Shown here one piece after another: positions 25,730-35,500 of a DNA stretch of 64,000 nucleotides (its first letter is position 1; each line of letters starts with the position of its first letter). Made by a program: the position numbers and the translations under genes. The DNA is from Bacteroides fragilis NCTC 9343. GTDB taxonomy: Bacteria; Bacteroidota; Bacteroidia; Bacteroidales; Bacteroidaceae. The notes under the pieces are model-generated. The model made no database searches. It had not been told where the DNA came from and was given only the letters and a program-made list of their open reading frames with translations. Location: assembly GCF_000025985.1 (NCBI RefSeq), contig NC_003228.3, forward strand, positions 3,658,001-3,722,000. Reading direction: 5' to 3'.

Positions 25730-27004
25730 ATGATGAAGAATAAACTTATACTTCTATTTGCATTGGGACTCTGTGCGCAAGTGCAGGCACAAGTCCCGCA
25801 TCTGAGCCGTGAGACATACCGTGAACGTGTGGAAGCCTATAGCCAGGTGCTGAAACAGCAACATCTGAAATCGATGGCAAGCACGGACGCACGGAAAATA
25901 GCCTTTACGGGATTTCTGCCCAAAGTGGACATCTCTGCCGAAGGAACACTGAACCTGAAAGAGATGGATTCATGGGACGGACCGGCCGGACAATATCGTA
26001 ATCACACGTACCAAGGCATATTCGTCGTGTCGCAGCCACTCTATACCGGAGGTGCCCTGCAGGCCCAGAACCGCATAGCCAAAGCCGACGAAAAACTCGA
26101 CCAGCTGAGCGAAGAACTGACACGTGACCAAATCCACTACCAGAGCGATGCCTTCTATTGGAATGCTTCTTCGGCCCGTGCCATGCTCAATGCTTCGGCC
26201 CAATATCAGGAGATCGTTGAAAAACAATATGAAATCATCCAGGATCGCTTCAAAGACGGCGCTATCAGCCGCACAGACCTGTTGATGATTTCGACACGCC
26301 GCAAAGAGGCCGAACTTCAATACATCAATGCACGCCAGAACTATACGCTGGCTTTGCAAAAGCTTAATATCCTGATGGGAGAAGAGCCTAACGCACCTGT
26401 AGACAGCCTTTGCGCCATCGGTGTCGTATGCCCGCCTGTCACCCTGCTTCCATTGGATGATGTGCTGCAACGCCGGGCCGATTTCGCCAGCACAGAAGTC
26501 AACATACAGAAGAGCGAAGCCCAACGAAAAGCAGCCTTGAGCCAATACAATCCGCAAGTAAGTATGTACGTCACCGGCGGATGGGCAACAGCCTCTCCCA
26601 ATATGGGATATGACGTGAAGTTTACTCCCATTGTGGGAATGAGCGTAAATATCCCTGTATTGCGCTGGGGAGCAAGATTCAAGACCAACCGGCAGCAGAA
26701 GGCTTACACAGGTATCCAGAAACTACAGCAAAGTTACGTAGTAGACCAGATCAACCAGGAATTGGCAGCCGCACTGACCAAGCTCAAAGAGACGGAAGAG
26801 CAGGTAAAGACAGCTGAAGAAAACAAAGAACTGGCTGAGGAAAACCTGGACCTGATCACCTTCTCTTATAATGAAGGAAAGGCAAGTATGGTCGATGTAC
26901 TGTCGGCGCAGCTTTCGTGGACACAGGCACACACCAGCCTGATCAACGCTTATCTGGCGGAAAAAATGGCAGTAGCGGAATACCGCAAGGTCATCAGCGA
27001 ATAA
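25730..27004 (+). CDS. TolC-like outer-membrane efflux channel
   Basis: The 424-residue protein has a signal peptide (to about VQAQ). Two tandem outer-membrane-efflux-protein repeats are mainly long helices with heptad patterns, for example LNILMGEEP near the midpoint and ENLDLITFSYNEGKASMVDVL near the end. It trimerises to form the exit duct of the preceding RND pump, 27 bp upstream. It has no lipobox, unlike many Pseudomonas OprM-type channels. A strong terminator follows, closing the operon. Confidence 0.92.
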   Translation: MMKNKLILLFALGLCAQVQAQVPHLSRETYRERVEAYSQVLKQQHLKSMASTDARKIAFTGFLPKVDISAEGTLNLKEMDSWDGPAGQYRNHTYQGIFVVSQPLYTGGALQAQNRIAKADEKLDQLSEELTRDQIHYQSDAFYWNASSARAMLNASAQYQEIVEKQYEIIQDRFKDGAISRTDLLMISTRRKEAELQYINARQNYTLALQKLNILMGEEPNAPVDSLCAIGVVCPPVTLLPLDDVLQRRADFASTEVNIQKSEAQRKAALSQYNPQVSMYVTGGWATASPNMGYDVKFTPIVGMSVNIPVLRWGARFKTNRQQKAYTGIQKLQQSYVVDQINQELAAALTKLKETEEQVKTAEENKELAEENLDLITFSYNEGKASMVDVLSAQLSWTQAHTSLINAYLAEKMAVAEYRKVISE

Positions 27005-27023
27005 ACAGAAGCTTCATTCTATA

Positions 27024-27068
27024 CAAACAGAGGCTCAATTCCGGGTGAATTGAGCCTCTGTTTGTTGT
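27024..27068 (+). terminator. Efflux operon terminator
   Basis: CAAACAGAGGCTCAATTC (27024-27041) is perfectly complementary to GAATTGAGCCTCTGTTTG (27047-27064): an 18-bp stem with a 5-base loop, followed by TTGT. Confidence 0.85.
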
Positions 27069-27195
27069 ATAGGAAGGCTCTGTTCCATCCAATCAAAGGA
27101 GAAAAAGTTGTTCATTTTATCCACATTCCAATATAGACAATCAATATTTTATATAAAATATAATACAAAAAGGGTATAATATACAACTTTTATCG

Positions 27196-27203
27196 TATAT
27201 TTG
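27196..27203 (+). promoter_or_regulatory. LruC-domain gene promoter -7 element
   Basis: TATATTTG lies 43 bp before the ATG. The upstream region is AT-rich without an exact TTTG -33 box. Confidence 0.55.
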
Positions 27204-27246
27204 CTGTCACAAACAGAATGAATGACTAATTCTAAACACGAAAAGA

Positions 27247-28539
27247 ATGAAAGCTACGCATTGGATGATGTACACCCTACTGGGAATCACGCTTCTTTTA
27301 ACCGCGTGTGTTGACGATGACAAAGACCTCTCACAGCCCAAAGAACCGGAGAAAACAACAGATCTGATCATTCCGGATGATGCGGACTGGACTACTACAC
27401 GAAGTGTCAATCTCTCGATCCACTCTCCTGTGGCAACCCGGGTAGCGATTTATACCGACGCAGCATGTACTGACGAAAGTTTGCTGGCAGAAACACCCGT
27501 ATCCGATATCTCTAAAAGTATCGAACTGGATGTAGCGAAAGCAAACCGGGCATTATATGTACAGTATCCTGCCGGCAAAGGGAAAGAAGTGATAAGCGTT
27601 CCGATCAACAGAGCTTCTACACGTGCGGAACTGTCGATTAAACTGCCGGAAAACGTGAGTGGCTTCGATACAAACGGAGGAGAAGGCGCATATAGCTACC
27701 AATGGTATCCCGTCAAAGGGGGAGAAGCTACTCTTATGATGGAAGATAATTGGCCGGAAACAGGAGATTATGACTTTAACGACTTCGTTATCGGATATCG
27801 CACACAAGCAACCTTCTTCGACGGACACGGCGGAAGCAAGGAAGATTACGAACAAGACGGACTTGAAATCAAGATCACTTTCCGTGCGATGGGCGGGTAT
27901 CTGCCCTACCGTTTAGGACTGCAACTGGATAAAACACATGCCCGATACATTGATGACGTGATTGAAATAGAAGGAAACGACCTGGTTAAAATGGAGCTTC
28001 AGAATCCCGGAGAAGATGCGCCCGCCATCTTTATCTTTACAGGAACAGAACAATTAAGAAAGCGGAACAATGGCGGAACATTCTATAATACCGAACCTGA
28101 CCACGCAATAGCGAACAACGATCTGGTGACCATCAAATACAGATTAAAGATAAATTGCTTCAAAAATTTAGAAAAGACTCAGGCACTGTGGGCAGCAGCC
28201 ACATCAGAAAATCAGAACTTCTTCCTGCAAAAAGAGAAAAACGGAGGACGCGAAATCCACTTGAGAGGCTACGAACCGACAGCTTATTACAGCAATTCAT
28301 ACGCCGGCGAGGCAGGCGGCAATATGCGTACCGATATTAAATATTGCAGTACTGACAACTTTGTGTGGGGTATAAAAATTCCTGTCGCCATCCCGCATCC
28401 CATCGAGAAGATAGACATCATGCAGGTCTACAGCAAGTTCAGGAGTTGGATCACCGAACCGAACCATTCGGATCCAAGCAGTCCGGACTTCAATGAAAAC
28501 TGGTTCAAATATTATGATACGTCGAAAGTAATAGGATAA
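27247..28539 (+). CDS. LruC-domain (DUF4842-type) surface lipoprotein
   Basis: The 430-residue protein starts with a signal peptide and lipobox (LLTAC) followed by VDDDKD, an acidic tail that in Bacteroides sends lipoproteins to the outer face. The LruC signature is MMEDNWPETGDYDFNDFVIGY near residues 160-180. This acidic patch, with repeated D and N, looks like a calcium site. The C-terminal part (about 190-430) is all-beta. The family is common in Bacteroides and Leptospira, but its role is unknown. It is monocistronic, between two terminators. The only functional inference I make is surface location. Confidence 0.8.
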   Translation: MKATHWMMYTLLGITLLLTACVDDDKDLSQPKEPEKTTDLIIPDDADWTTTRSVNLSIHSPVATRVAIYTDAACTDESLLAETPVSDISKSIELDVAKANRALYVQYPAGKGKEVISVPINRASTRAELSIKLPENVSGFDTNGGEGAYSYQWYPVKGGEATLMMEDNWPETGDYDFNDFVIGYRTQATFFDGHGGSKEDYEQDGLEIKITFRAMGGYLPYRLGLQLDKTHARYIDDVIEIEGNDLVKMELQNPGEDAPAIFIFTGTEQLRKRNNGGTFYNTEPDHAIANNDLVTIKYRLKINCFKNLEKTQALWAAATSENQNFFLQKEKNGGREIHLRGYEPTAYYSNSYAGEAGGNMRTDIKYCSTDNFVWGIKIPVAIPHPIEKIDIMQVYSKFRSWITEPNHSDPSSPDFNENWFKYYDTSKVIG

Positions 28540-28592
28540 GCTATCAGACAGACTATTTCCTGTTTTCACATAGATATTTGTTTGATTTGTTT

Positions 28593-28646
28593 TTCAGCCT
28601 ACCCGGTCATTCCCCCCTTGACCCGTGGTAGGCTGAAGTTTTTTTA
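28593..28646 (+). terminator. Terminator upstream of purL
   Basis: TTCAGCCTACC and GGTAGGCTGAA form an 11-bp stem with a long loop, followed by GTTTTTTTA. It ends the LruC-domain transcript. Confidence 0.8.
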
Positions 28647-28679
28647 TAGTATTTCCTTCTCACCACCAACGAATTTGCT

Positions 28680-28687
28680 TATCTTTG
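28680..28687 (+). promoter_or_regulatory. purL promoter -7 element
   Basis: TATCTTTG lies 33 bp before the purL start at 28720. I see no purine riboswitch or PurR-type palindrome between the terminator and the start. Confidence 0.6.
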
Positions 28688-28719
28688 CACGCAAAGAAAA
28701 CAAAATCGTATATACACAC

Positions 28720-31700
28720 ATGATTCTTTTTTTCAGAACCCCTTCCAAGAGCGTGATTGCCGTAGAGAGCAACCACGAACTTAACGCGAACGACAACAAC
28801 AAACTCTGCTGGCTTTTTGGTGAAGCCATGCCGGAAAGTGAAGAAAACCTGCAAGGCTGCTTCGTCGGGCCACGACGTGAAATGATTACTCCATGGAGTA
28901 CCAACGCAGTAGAAATAACCCAGAACATGGGACTCGACGGCATTAGCCGCATCGAGGAATATTTCCCCGTAAAAGATGAAAATGCAGACCATGATCCCAT
29001 GCTGCAACGCATGTACAAAGGTCTTAACCAAAATGTATTCACTACCAACCGCCAGCCGGAAGCTATTATTTATATCGACGATCTGGAAGCCTACAATGAA
29101 AAAGAAGGCCTTGCCCTGTCAAAAGAAGAAATGGACTACCTGAAAAAGGTAGAATCTGATTTAGGACGTCGCCTGACTGATTCTGAAGTATTCGGATTCG
29201 CACAAATCAACTCGGAGCATTGCCGTCACAAAATCTTTGGCGGAACGTTTATCATCGATGGCGTAGAACAGGAGTCTTCTCTCTTTCAGATGATCAAAAA
29301 GACGACCCAGGAGAACCCCAATAAGATTATCTCGGCCTATAAAGATAATGTGGCTTTTGCCGAAGGTCCGGTAGTCGAGCAATTCGCTCCGGCAGATCAC
29401 TCTAAGCCCGACTTCTTCCGGATAAAGGACATCAAGAGTGTTATTTCACTAAAAGCGGAAACTCACAACTTCCCTACTACCGTAGAACCTTTCAACGGCG
29501 CATCTACCGGTACCGGTGGTGAAATCCGCGACCGTATGGGAGGAGGTAAAGGTTCATGGCCCATTGCCGGAACTGCTGTTTACATGACTTCTTACCCGCG
29601 CACCGAAGAAGGACGCGAATGGGAAGACATCTTGCCGGTACGCAAATGGTTGTATCAGACTCCGGAACAGATCCTGATCAAGGCATCCAACGGAGCAAGT
29701 GACTTCGGCAACAAGTTTGGCCAACCGCTGATCTGTGGTTCGGTATTAACTTTTGAACATACAGAAAACAACGAAACTTATGCCTACGACAAAGTGATCA
29801 TGCTTGCCGGTGGTGTAGGTTACGGCACACAACGCGACTGTTTAAAAGGACAGCCGGAAGCCGGCAACAAAGTAGTGGTCATCGGTGGCGACAATTACCG
29901 CATCGGATTGGGCGGTGGTTCTGTTTCATCGGTTGATACAGGTCGTTACAGCAGCGGAATCGAGCTGAATGCCGTACAACGTGCCAATGCAGAAATGCAG
30001 AAACGTGCCAACAACGTGGTTCGTGCTCTTTGCGAAGAGGATGAAAATCCGGTGGTATCGATTCATGACCATGGTTCGGCCGGACACGTCAACTGTCTGT
30101 CTGAGTTGGTAGAAGAATGTGGCGGCCTGATCGATATGAGCAAATTGCCTATCGGCGACAAAACGCTGTCGGCTAAAGAAATTATAGCAAACGAAAGTCA
30201 GGAGCGCATGGGACTCCTTATTAAAGAGGAAGCCATTGAACACGTACGCCAAATTGCCGAACGTGAACGCGCTCCGATGTATGTAGTAGGCGAAACAACC
30301 GGCGACCATCGTTTTGCGTTCCAGCAAGCGGACGGTGTGCGTCCGTTCGATTTGGCTGTGGACCAGATGTTCGGTTCTTCTCCCAAGACCTACATGATAG
30401 ACAAAACCGTAGAACGTCACTATACAATGCCGGAATATGAAACATCTAAACTTCACGAATACCTGACCCAGGTGTTGCAATTGGAAGCAGTAGCTTGTAA
30501 AGACTGGCTGACCAATAAAGTAGACCGTTCCGTTACCGGTAAAGTAGCCCGTCAGCAATGTCAGGGCGAGATTCAATTGCCATTGAGCGATTGTGGAGTA
30601 GTAGCATTGGATTATCGTGGCGAAAAAGGTATCGCTACTTCTATCGGACATGCCCCTCAGGCTGCATTGGCCGATCCGGCGGCAGGTTCTATTCTTTCTG
30701 TATCCGAAGCACTGACCAATTTGGTATGGGCTCCGCTGGCCGAAGGTTTGGACAGTGTATCACTCTCCGCCAACTGGATGTGGCCATGCCGCTCACAGGA
30801 AGGAGAAGACGCACGCCTCTACACAGCTGTAAAAGCCTTAAGTGACTTCTGCTGTGCACTTCAGATCAATGTACCTACCGGAAAGGACTCTTTGTCCATG
30901 ACCCAGAAATATCCGAACGGAGAAAAAGTTGTTTCTCCCGGAACAGTTATCGTATCAGCAGGCGGTGAAGTCTCGGACATAAAGAAAGTGGTCTCTCCGG
31001 TACTCGTCAACGATGCAAAAACCACACTTTACCATATCGACTTCAGTTTCGACAACCTCAAACTGGGCGGTTCGGCTTTCGCACAGTCATTGGGTAAAGT
31101 CGGTAGCGAAGTACCTTGTGTACAGGATGCCGAATACTTCCGTGATGCTTTTCTGGCAGTACAAGAGTTGGTAAATAAAGGACTGATCCTTGCCGGACAC
31201 GACATCTCAGCTGGTGGTCTGATCACGACTCTGCTCGAAATGTGCTTTGCCAACGTAGAAGGCGGTCTGGAAATCAGCCTTGATAAAATGAAAGAGACAG
31301 ATATCGTGAAGATTCTGTTCGCCGAAAATCCGGGTATCGTTATTCAGATCAGCGACAAGCATAAGGACGAAGTGAAGAAAATCCTTGAAGATGCAGGTGT
31401 CGGTTTCATTAAATTGGGTAAACCGACAGACGAACGCCATATCTTGGTAAACAAAGAGGGTGCTACTTATCAGTTCGGCATTGACTATATGCGTGATGTA
31501 TGGTATTCTTCTTCTTACCTGCTCGACCGTAAACAGTCAATGAACGGATGTGCTAAGAAGCGTTTTGAGAACTACAAGATGCAACCGCTCGAATTTGCGT
31601 TCATGCCGGGATTCAAAGGAAAACTTTCACAGTATGGCATCACTCCCGAACGTCGCACACCGAGCGGTATACGTGCCGCCATCATCCGCGAGAAAGGAAC

Positions 31701-32424
31701 CAACGGTGAGCGCGAAATGGCTTACTCACTCTATTTGGCAGGTTTCGATGTAAAAGACGTGACCATGACCGACCTTATCAGCGGACGTGAGACACTGGAA
31801 GATGTAAATATGATTGTTTATTGCGGCGGTTTCTCCAACTCGGACGTGTTGGGTTCTGCCAAAGGATGGGCCGGAGGATTCCTGTTCAACCCGAAAGCAA
31901 AAGAGGCTCTTGATAAATTCTATGCCCGCGAAGACACCCTGTCATTAGGTATCTGTAACGGTTGTCAGTTGATGATGGAACTGGGATTGGTAAATCCGGA
32001 ACACGAGAAGAAAGGAAAGATGTTGCACAACGAATCACATAAGTTCGAATCGACTTTCGTCGGTGTCACCATCCCGACTAACCGTAGTGTCATGTTCGGT
32101 TCACTGAGTGGCAGCAAACTGGGTATTTGGGTAGCGCACGGAGAAGGAAAATTCTCTCTGCCATACGATGAAGACCAATACAACGTAGTTGCTAAATACT
32201 CTTATGACGAATACCCGGGCAATCCGAACGGATCGGATTATTCAATAGCCGCTCTGGCCAGTGCAGACGGACGCCATCTGGCCATGATGCCTCACCTGGA
32301 ACGTGCTATCTTCCCGTGGCAAAATGCCTGTTATCCTGCCGACCGTGTACACAACGACCAGGTAACTCCTTGGATCGAAGCCTTCGTTAATGCACGTAAG
32401 TGGGTAGAAGAAAAGAAAAAATAA
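28720..32424 (+). CDS. purL: Phosphoribosylformylglycinamidine synthase, large single-chain form
   Basis: The 1234-residue enzyme converts FGAR, ATP and glutamine to FGAM in de novo purine synthesis. The ATG at 28720 (MILFFRTPSKSV) follows a -7 element; the frame is open upstream but crosses the promoter. The order is an N-terminal PurS-like domain, the FGAM synthase body (NSEHCRHKIFGG, ETHNFPTTVEPF, GTGGEIRDRMGGG), a second synthase-like repeat (HDISAGGLITTLLEMC), and a C-terminal glutaminase with nucleophile C1079 in LGICNGCQLMM plus the AHGEGKF strand. This is the fused type of E. coli, not the split PurS/L/Q of Bacillus. It is monocistronic. Confidence 0.97.
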   Translation: MILFFRTPSKSVIAVESNHELNANDNNKLCWLFGEAMPESEENLQGCFVGPRREMITPWSTNAVEITQNMGLDGISRIEEYFPVKDENADHDPMLQRMYKGLNQNVFTTNRQPEAIIYIDDLEAYNEKEGLALSKEEMDYLKKVESDLGRRLTDSEVFGFAQINSEHCRHKIFGGTFIIDGVEQESSLFQMIKKTTQENPNKIISAYKDNVAFAEGPVVEQFAPADHSKPDFFRIKDIKSVISLKAETHNFPTTVEPFNGASTGTGGEIRDRMGGGKGSWPIAGTAVYMTSYPRTEEGREWEDILPVRKWLYQTPEQILIKASNGASDFGNKFGQPLICGSVLTFEHTENNETYAYDKVIMLAGGVGYGTQRDCLKGQPEAGNKVVVIGGDNYRIGLGGGSVSSVDTGRYSSGIELNAVQRANAEMQKRANNVVRALCEEDENPVVSIHDHGSAGHVNCLSELVEECGGLIDMSKLPIGDKTLSAKEIIANESQERMGLLIKEEAIEHVRQIAERERAPMYVVGETTGDHRFAFQQADGVRPFDLAVDQMFGSSPKTYMIDKTVERHYTMPEYETSKLHEYLTQVLQLEAVACKDWLTNKVDRSVTGKVARQQCQGEIQLPLSDCGVVALDYRGEKGIATSIGHAPQAALADPAAGSILSVSEALTNLVWAPLAEGLDSVSLSANWMWPCRSQEGEDARLYTAVKALSDFCCALQINVPTGKDSLSMTQKYPNGEKVVSPGTVIVSAGGEVSDIKKVVSPVLVNDAKTTLYHIDFSFDNLKLGGSAFAQSLGKVGSEVPCVQDAEYFRDAFLAVQELVNKGLILAGHDISAGGLITTLLEMCFANVEGGLEISLDKMKETDIVKILFAENPGIVIQISDKHKDEVKKILEDAGVGFIKLGKPTDERHILVNKEGATYQFGIDYMRDVWYSSSYLLDRKQSMNGCAKKRFENYKMQPLEFAFMPGFKGKLSQYGITPERRTPSGIRAAIIREKGTNGEREMAYSLYLAGFDVKDVTMTDLISGRETLEDVNMIVYCGGFSNSDVLGSAKGWAGGFLFNPKAKEALDKFYAREDTLSLGICNGCQLMMELGLVNPEHEKKGKMLHNESHKFESTFVGVTIPTNRSVMFGSLSGSKLGIWVAHGEGKFSLPYDEDQYNVVAKYSYDEYPGNPNGSDYSIAALASADGRHLAMMPHLERAIFPWQNACYPADRVHNDQVTPWIEAFVNARKWVEEKKK

Positions 32425-32443
32425 TAAGATAAATAATGATGAT

Positions 32444-32478
32444 AAAGGGCGGGCCTACAGATAGGTTCGCCCTTTTTT
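32444..32478 (+). terminator. purL terminator
   Basis: AAAGGGCGggCCTA and TAGGttCGCCCTTTTTT form an interrupted stem with a 4-base loop and a T-run. Confidence 0.8.
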
Positions 32479-32513
32479 GTCATTCGTCAACCGTAACAAA
32501 TCCTTTCCTAAAG

Positions 32514-32545
32514 TTTGCACTTCTCCACTCTTTTTATTAATTTTG
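32514..32545 (+). promoter_or_regulatory. Promoter of the first HTCS regulator
   Basis: TTTG (32514-32517), a 20-bp spacer and TAATTTTG (32538-32545) form a complete promoter 51 bp before the ATG. Confidence 0.7.
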
Positions 32546-32595
32546 TAAAATCATTCGCCCCCCGAAAGAAAAATCATTAAAGGATTCCAGCTTGT

Positions 32596-35500
32596 ATGAA
32601 AAAAATTCTTTTTCTTCTGCTCTTATTGCCTCTTATGGTCTCTGCACAAACTTACAAATATATCGGTGTAGAGGATGGGTTAAGCAACCGGAGGGTATAT
32701 TACATCCAAAAAGATAAAAAGGGTTATATGTGGTTTCTGACCCACGAAGGTGTGGACAGATATGATGGCAAAGAGTTCAAACGATATAAATTAATGGATG
32801 ACGGTGAAGAACTCAATTCACTGCTTAACTTGAATTGGCTATATCTGGACCACGAGAGCACCTTGTGGGAAATAGGAAAGAAAGGAAAAGTGTTTCGTTA
32901 CGACCCGTTACGAGATCAGTTCACGCTGGTCTACAAACTACCAGAAGAGAAAATCAAAGACCGCCCCGCTCCCATCAGTTACAGCTTCATCGATCGGAAT
33001 AACAACATCTGGCTGTGTAACGAGGAGACTCTCTATTTATATAATACCCATACACTACAGACCCTCCAGATCAAGAACGAAATCGGAGAAGACATCACTG
33101 ATATCGAACAGATAGACGATACTCACTTCTTTATCGGTACGGAACAAGGTATCCATCATGCGGAGTTGAAGAATCAAGGGCTACATTTGCTTCCTTGCGA
33201 CAAACTGGATAATCTTCCGATACAAATCAATGAACTTTATTTCCACCGTCCCTCACGTAAACTATTCATCGGGACGTTTGAACGCGGTATTTATGTCTAT
33301 GACATGAATACCAAACAAAGCACTCAGCCCCATATGAGCCTGACCGACGTCAGCATCACGCGGATAAAGCCGTTGAATAATAAAGAACTGCTTGTCGCTA
33401 CAGACGGTGCTGGAGTGTATAAGATAAACATAAACTCTTATCTGACTACTCCTTATATCGTTGCCGATTACAACCAGTACAATGAAATGAACGGTAACAA
33501 CATCTCTGACTTTTACGTAGACGATGAACAACGTATCTGGCTCGCCAATTATCCAATCGGTATCACGGTACGCAATAACCGCCATTCAAGCTATAACTGG
33601 ATAAAACATTCTATCGGTAACAAACAATCACTTATTAACGACCAGGTAAATTCTATTATTGAGGACAGTGAAAGAGATTTGTGGTATGCCACCAATAACG
33701 GAATCAGTTATTACAATTCCGAAACCGGAGTATGGCATTCGTTCATGAGTTCTTTTGAAAAGAATGGAGGCAACAAGAATCACATATTCGTTACACTATG
33801 CGAGGTAGAGCCGGGAATTATCTGGGCTGCCGGATATAGTTCGGGCATCTATCAAATAAACAAACGGACCTTATCTGTCGAGTATATCACTCCATCTTCA
33901 CTGTATGGAGTCAACATCCGGCCGGATAAGTACATCCGTTCGATCATAAAAACAGCCGATGGAGACATCTGGTCGGGAGGTTACTACAACCTGAAACGCA
34001 TTGATTTTCATAAAAAGACTCTTCGCCTATACCCCAAGCTGAACTCGATAACTTCCATCATGGAAAAAGACAGTAAGCAGATGTGGATAGGTACGGCCAC
34101 AGGACTATACTTATTAGAGAAAGAATCCGGTAAGTACCAACGTATCGAACTTCCTGTAGAATCAATGTATATTTATTCTCTGTACCAAGCACGGAACGGG
34201 CTTCTTTACATCGGAACAAGTGGTTCCGGATTATTGATATACGACCCGGAAAAGAGAACTTTCACCCACTACCACAGAGACAACTGCGCGCTGATTTCCA
34301 ATAACATATATACCATTCTTTCGGATACCGACGATGACATTATCATGAGTACCGAAAATGGGCTCAGCAGTTATTATCCGGCAGAAAAATTGTTCCATAA
34401 CTGGACCAAAGATCAAGGACTAATGGCCAGCCATTTCAATGCCGGCTCAGGTACATTGCGTAAAAACGGTAACTTTATATTCGGCAGCTCAGACGGTGCC
34501 ATCGAGTTTAACAAGGAAATGAAGATACCCAGGAAGTACAGTTCTAAAATGGTACTCAGTGATCTGACAATTTTTTATCAAACGGTCTATCCCGGTGACG
34601 AAAACTCCCCGTTAAGTACGGATATCGATGATACCAAAGAACTGGAACTCAGTTACAGCCAAAATATCTTTTCGCTGAAAGTGTCCTCCATCAACTACGA
34701 TTATCCGTCGAATATTCTATATTCATGGAAGTTGGAAGGATTTTACGACCAGTGGAGCCGTCCCGGAAATGAAAACATCATCCGTTTCACCAATCTGAGT
34801 CCGGGAGAGTATACCCTTCATATCCGTGCAGTCTCTAACGAAGATAAACGTATCGTACTCGAAGAACGTACCATGAAAATCAGTATTGCCCAACCCATTT
34901 GGCTCAGTTTCTGGGCCATGCTGGTCTATGCAATCGTACTGGCAGTAATTGCCATCATTACTCTCCGCATCATTATTTTGAGAAAACAAAGAAAAGTATC
35001 GGACGAGAAAATCCATTTCTTCATCAACACGGCGCATGACATCCGTACCCCGCTGACATTGATCAAGGCACCGCTCGAAGAGATACGCGAACGGGAAGCG
35101 TTGACAAAAGATGGCATCAGCAACATGAATACGGCACTGCGAAACGTAAATGCCCTACTGCGTCTGACCACCAACCTGATCAACTTTGAACGGGCAGACG
35201 TATATTCGTCAGAACTTTATATTTCGGAATATGAACTGAATACCTATCTGACGGAGACTTTCAACGCATTCCGTCCATACGCAAGCGTGAAGCATATTAA
35301 CTTCACCTACGAAAGCAATTTCCGTTACCTGAATGTATGGATTGACAAAGAGAAGATGGATTCAATCCTGAAAAATATCATCTCGAATGCCTTGAAATAT
35401 ACACCGGAGAACGGTAGCGTACATATTTATGCTTCGGAGACCAATGACAGTTGGAATGTAGAGGTAAACGATACAGGTATCGGAATACCTGCCAATGAGC

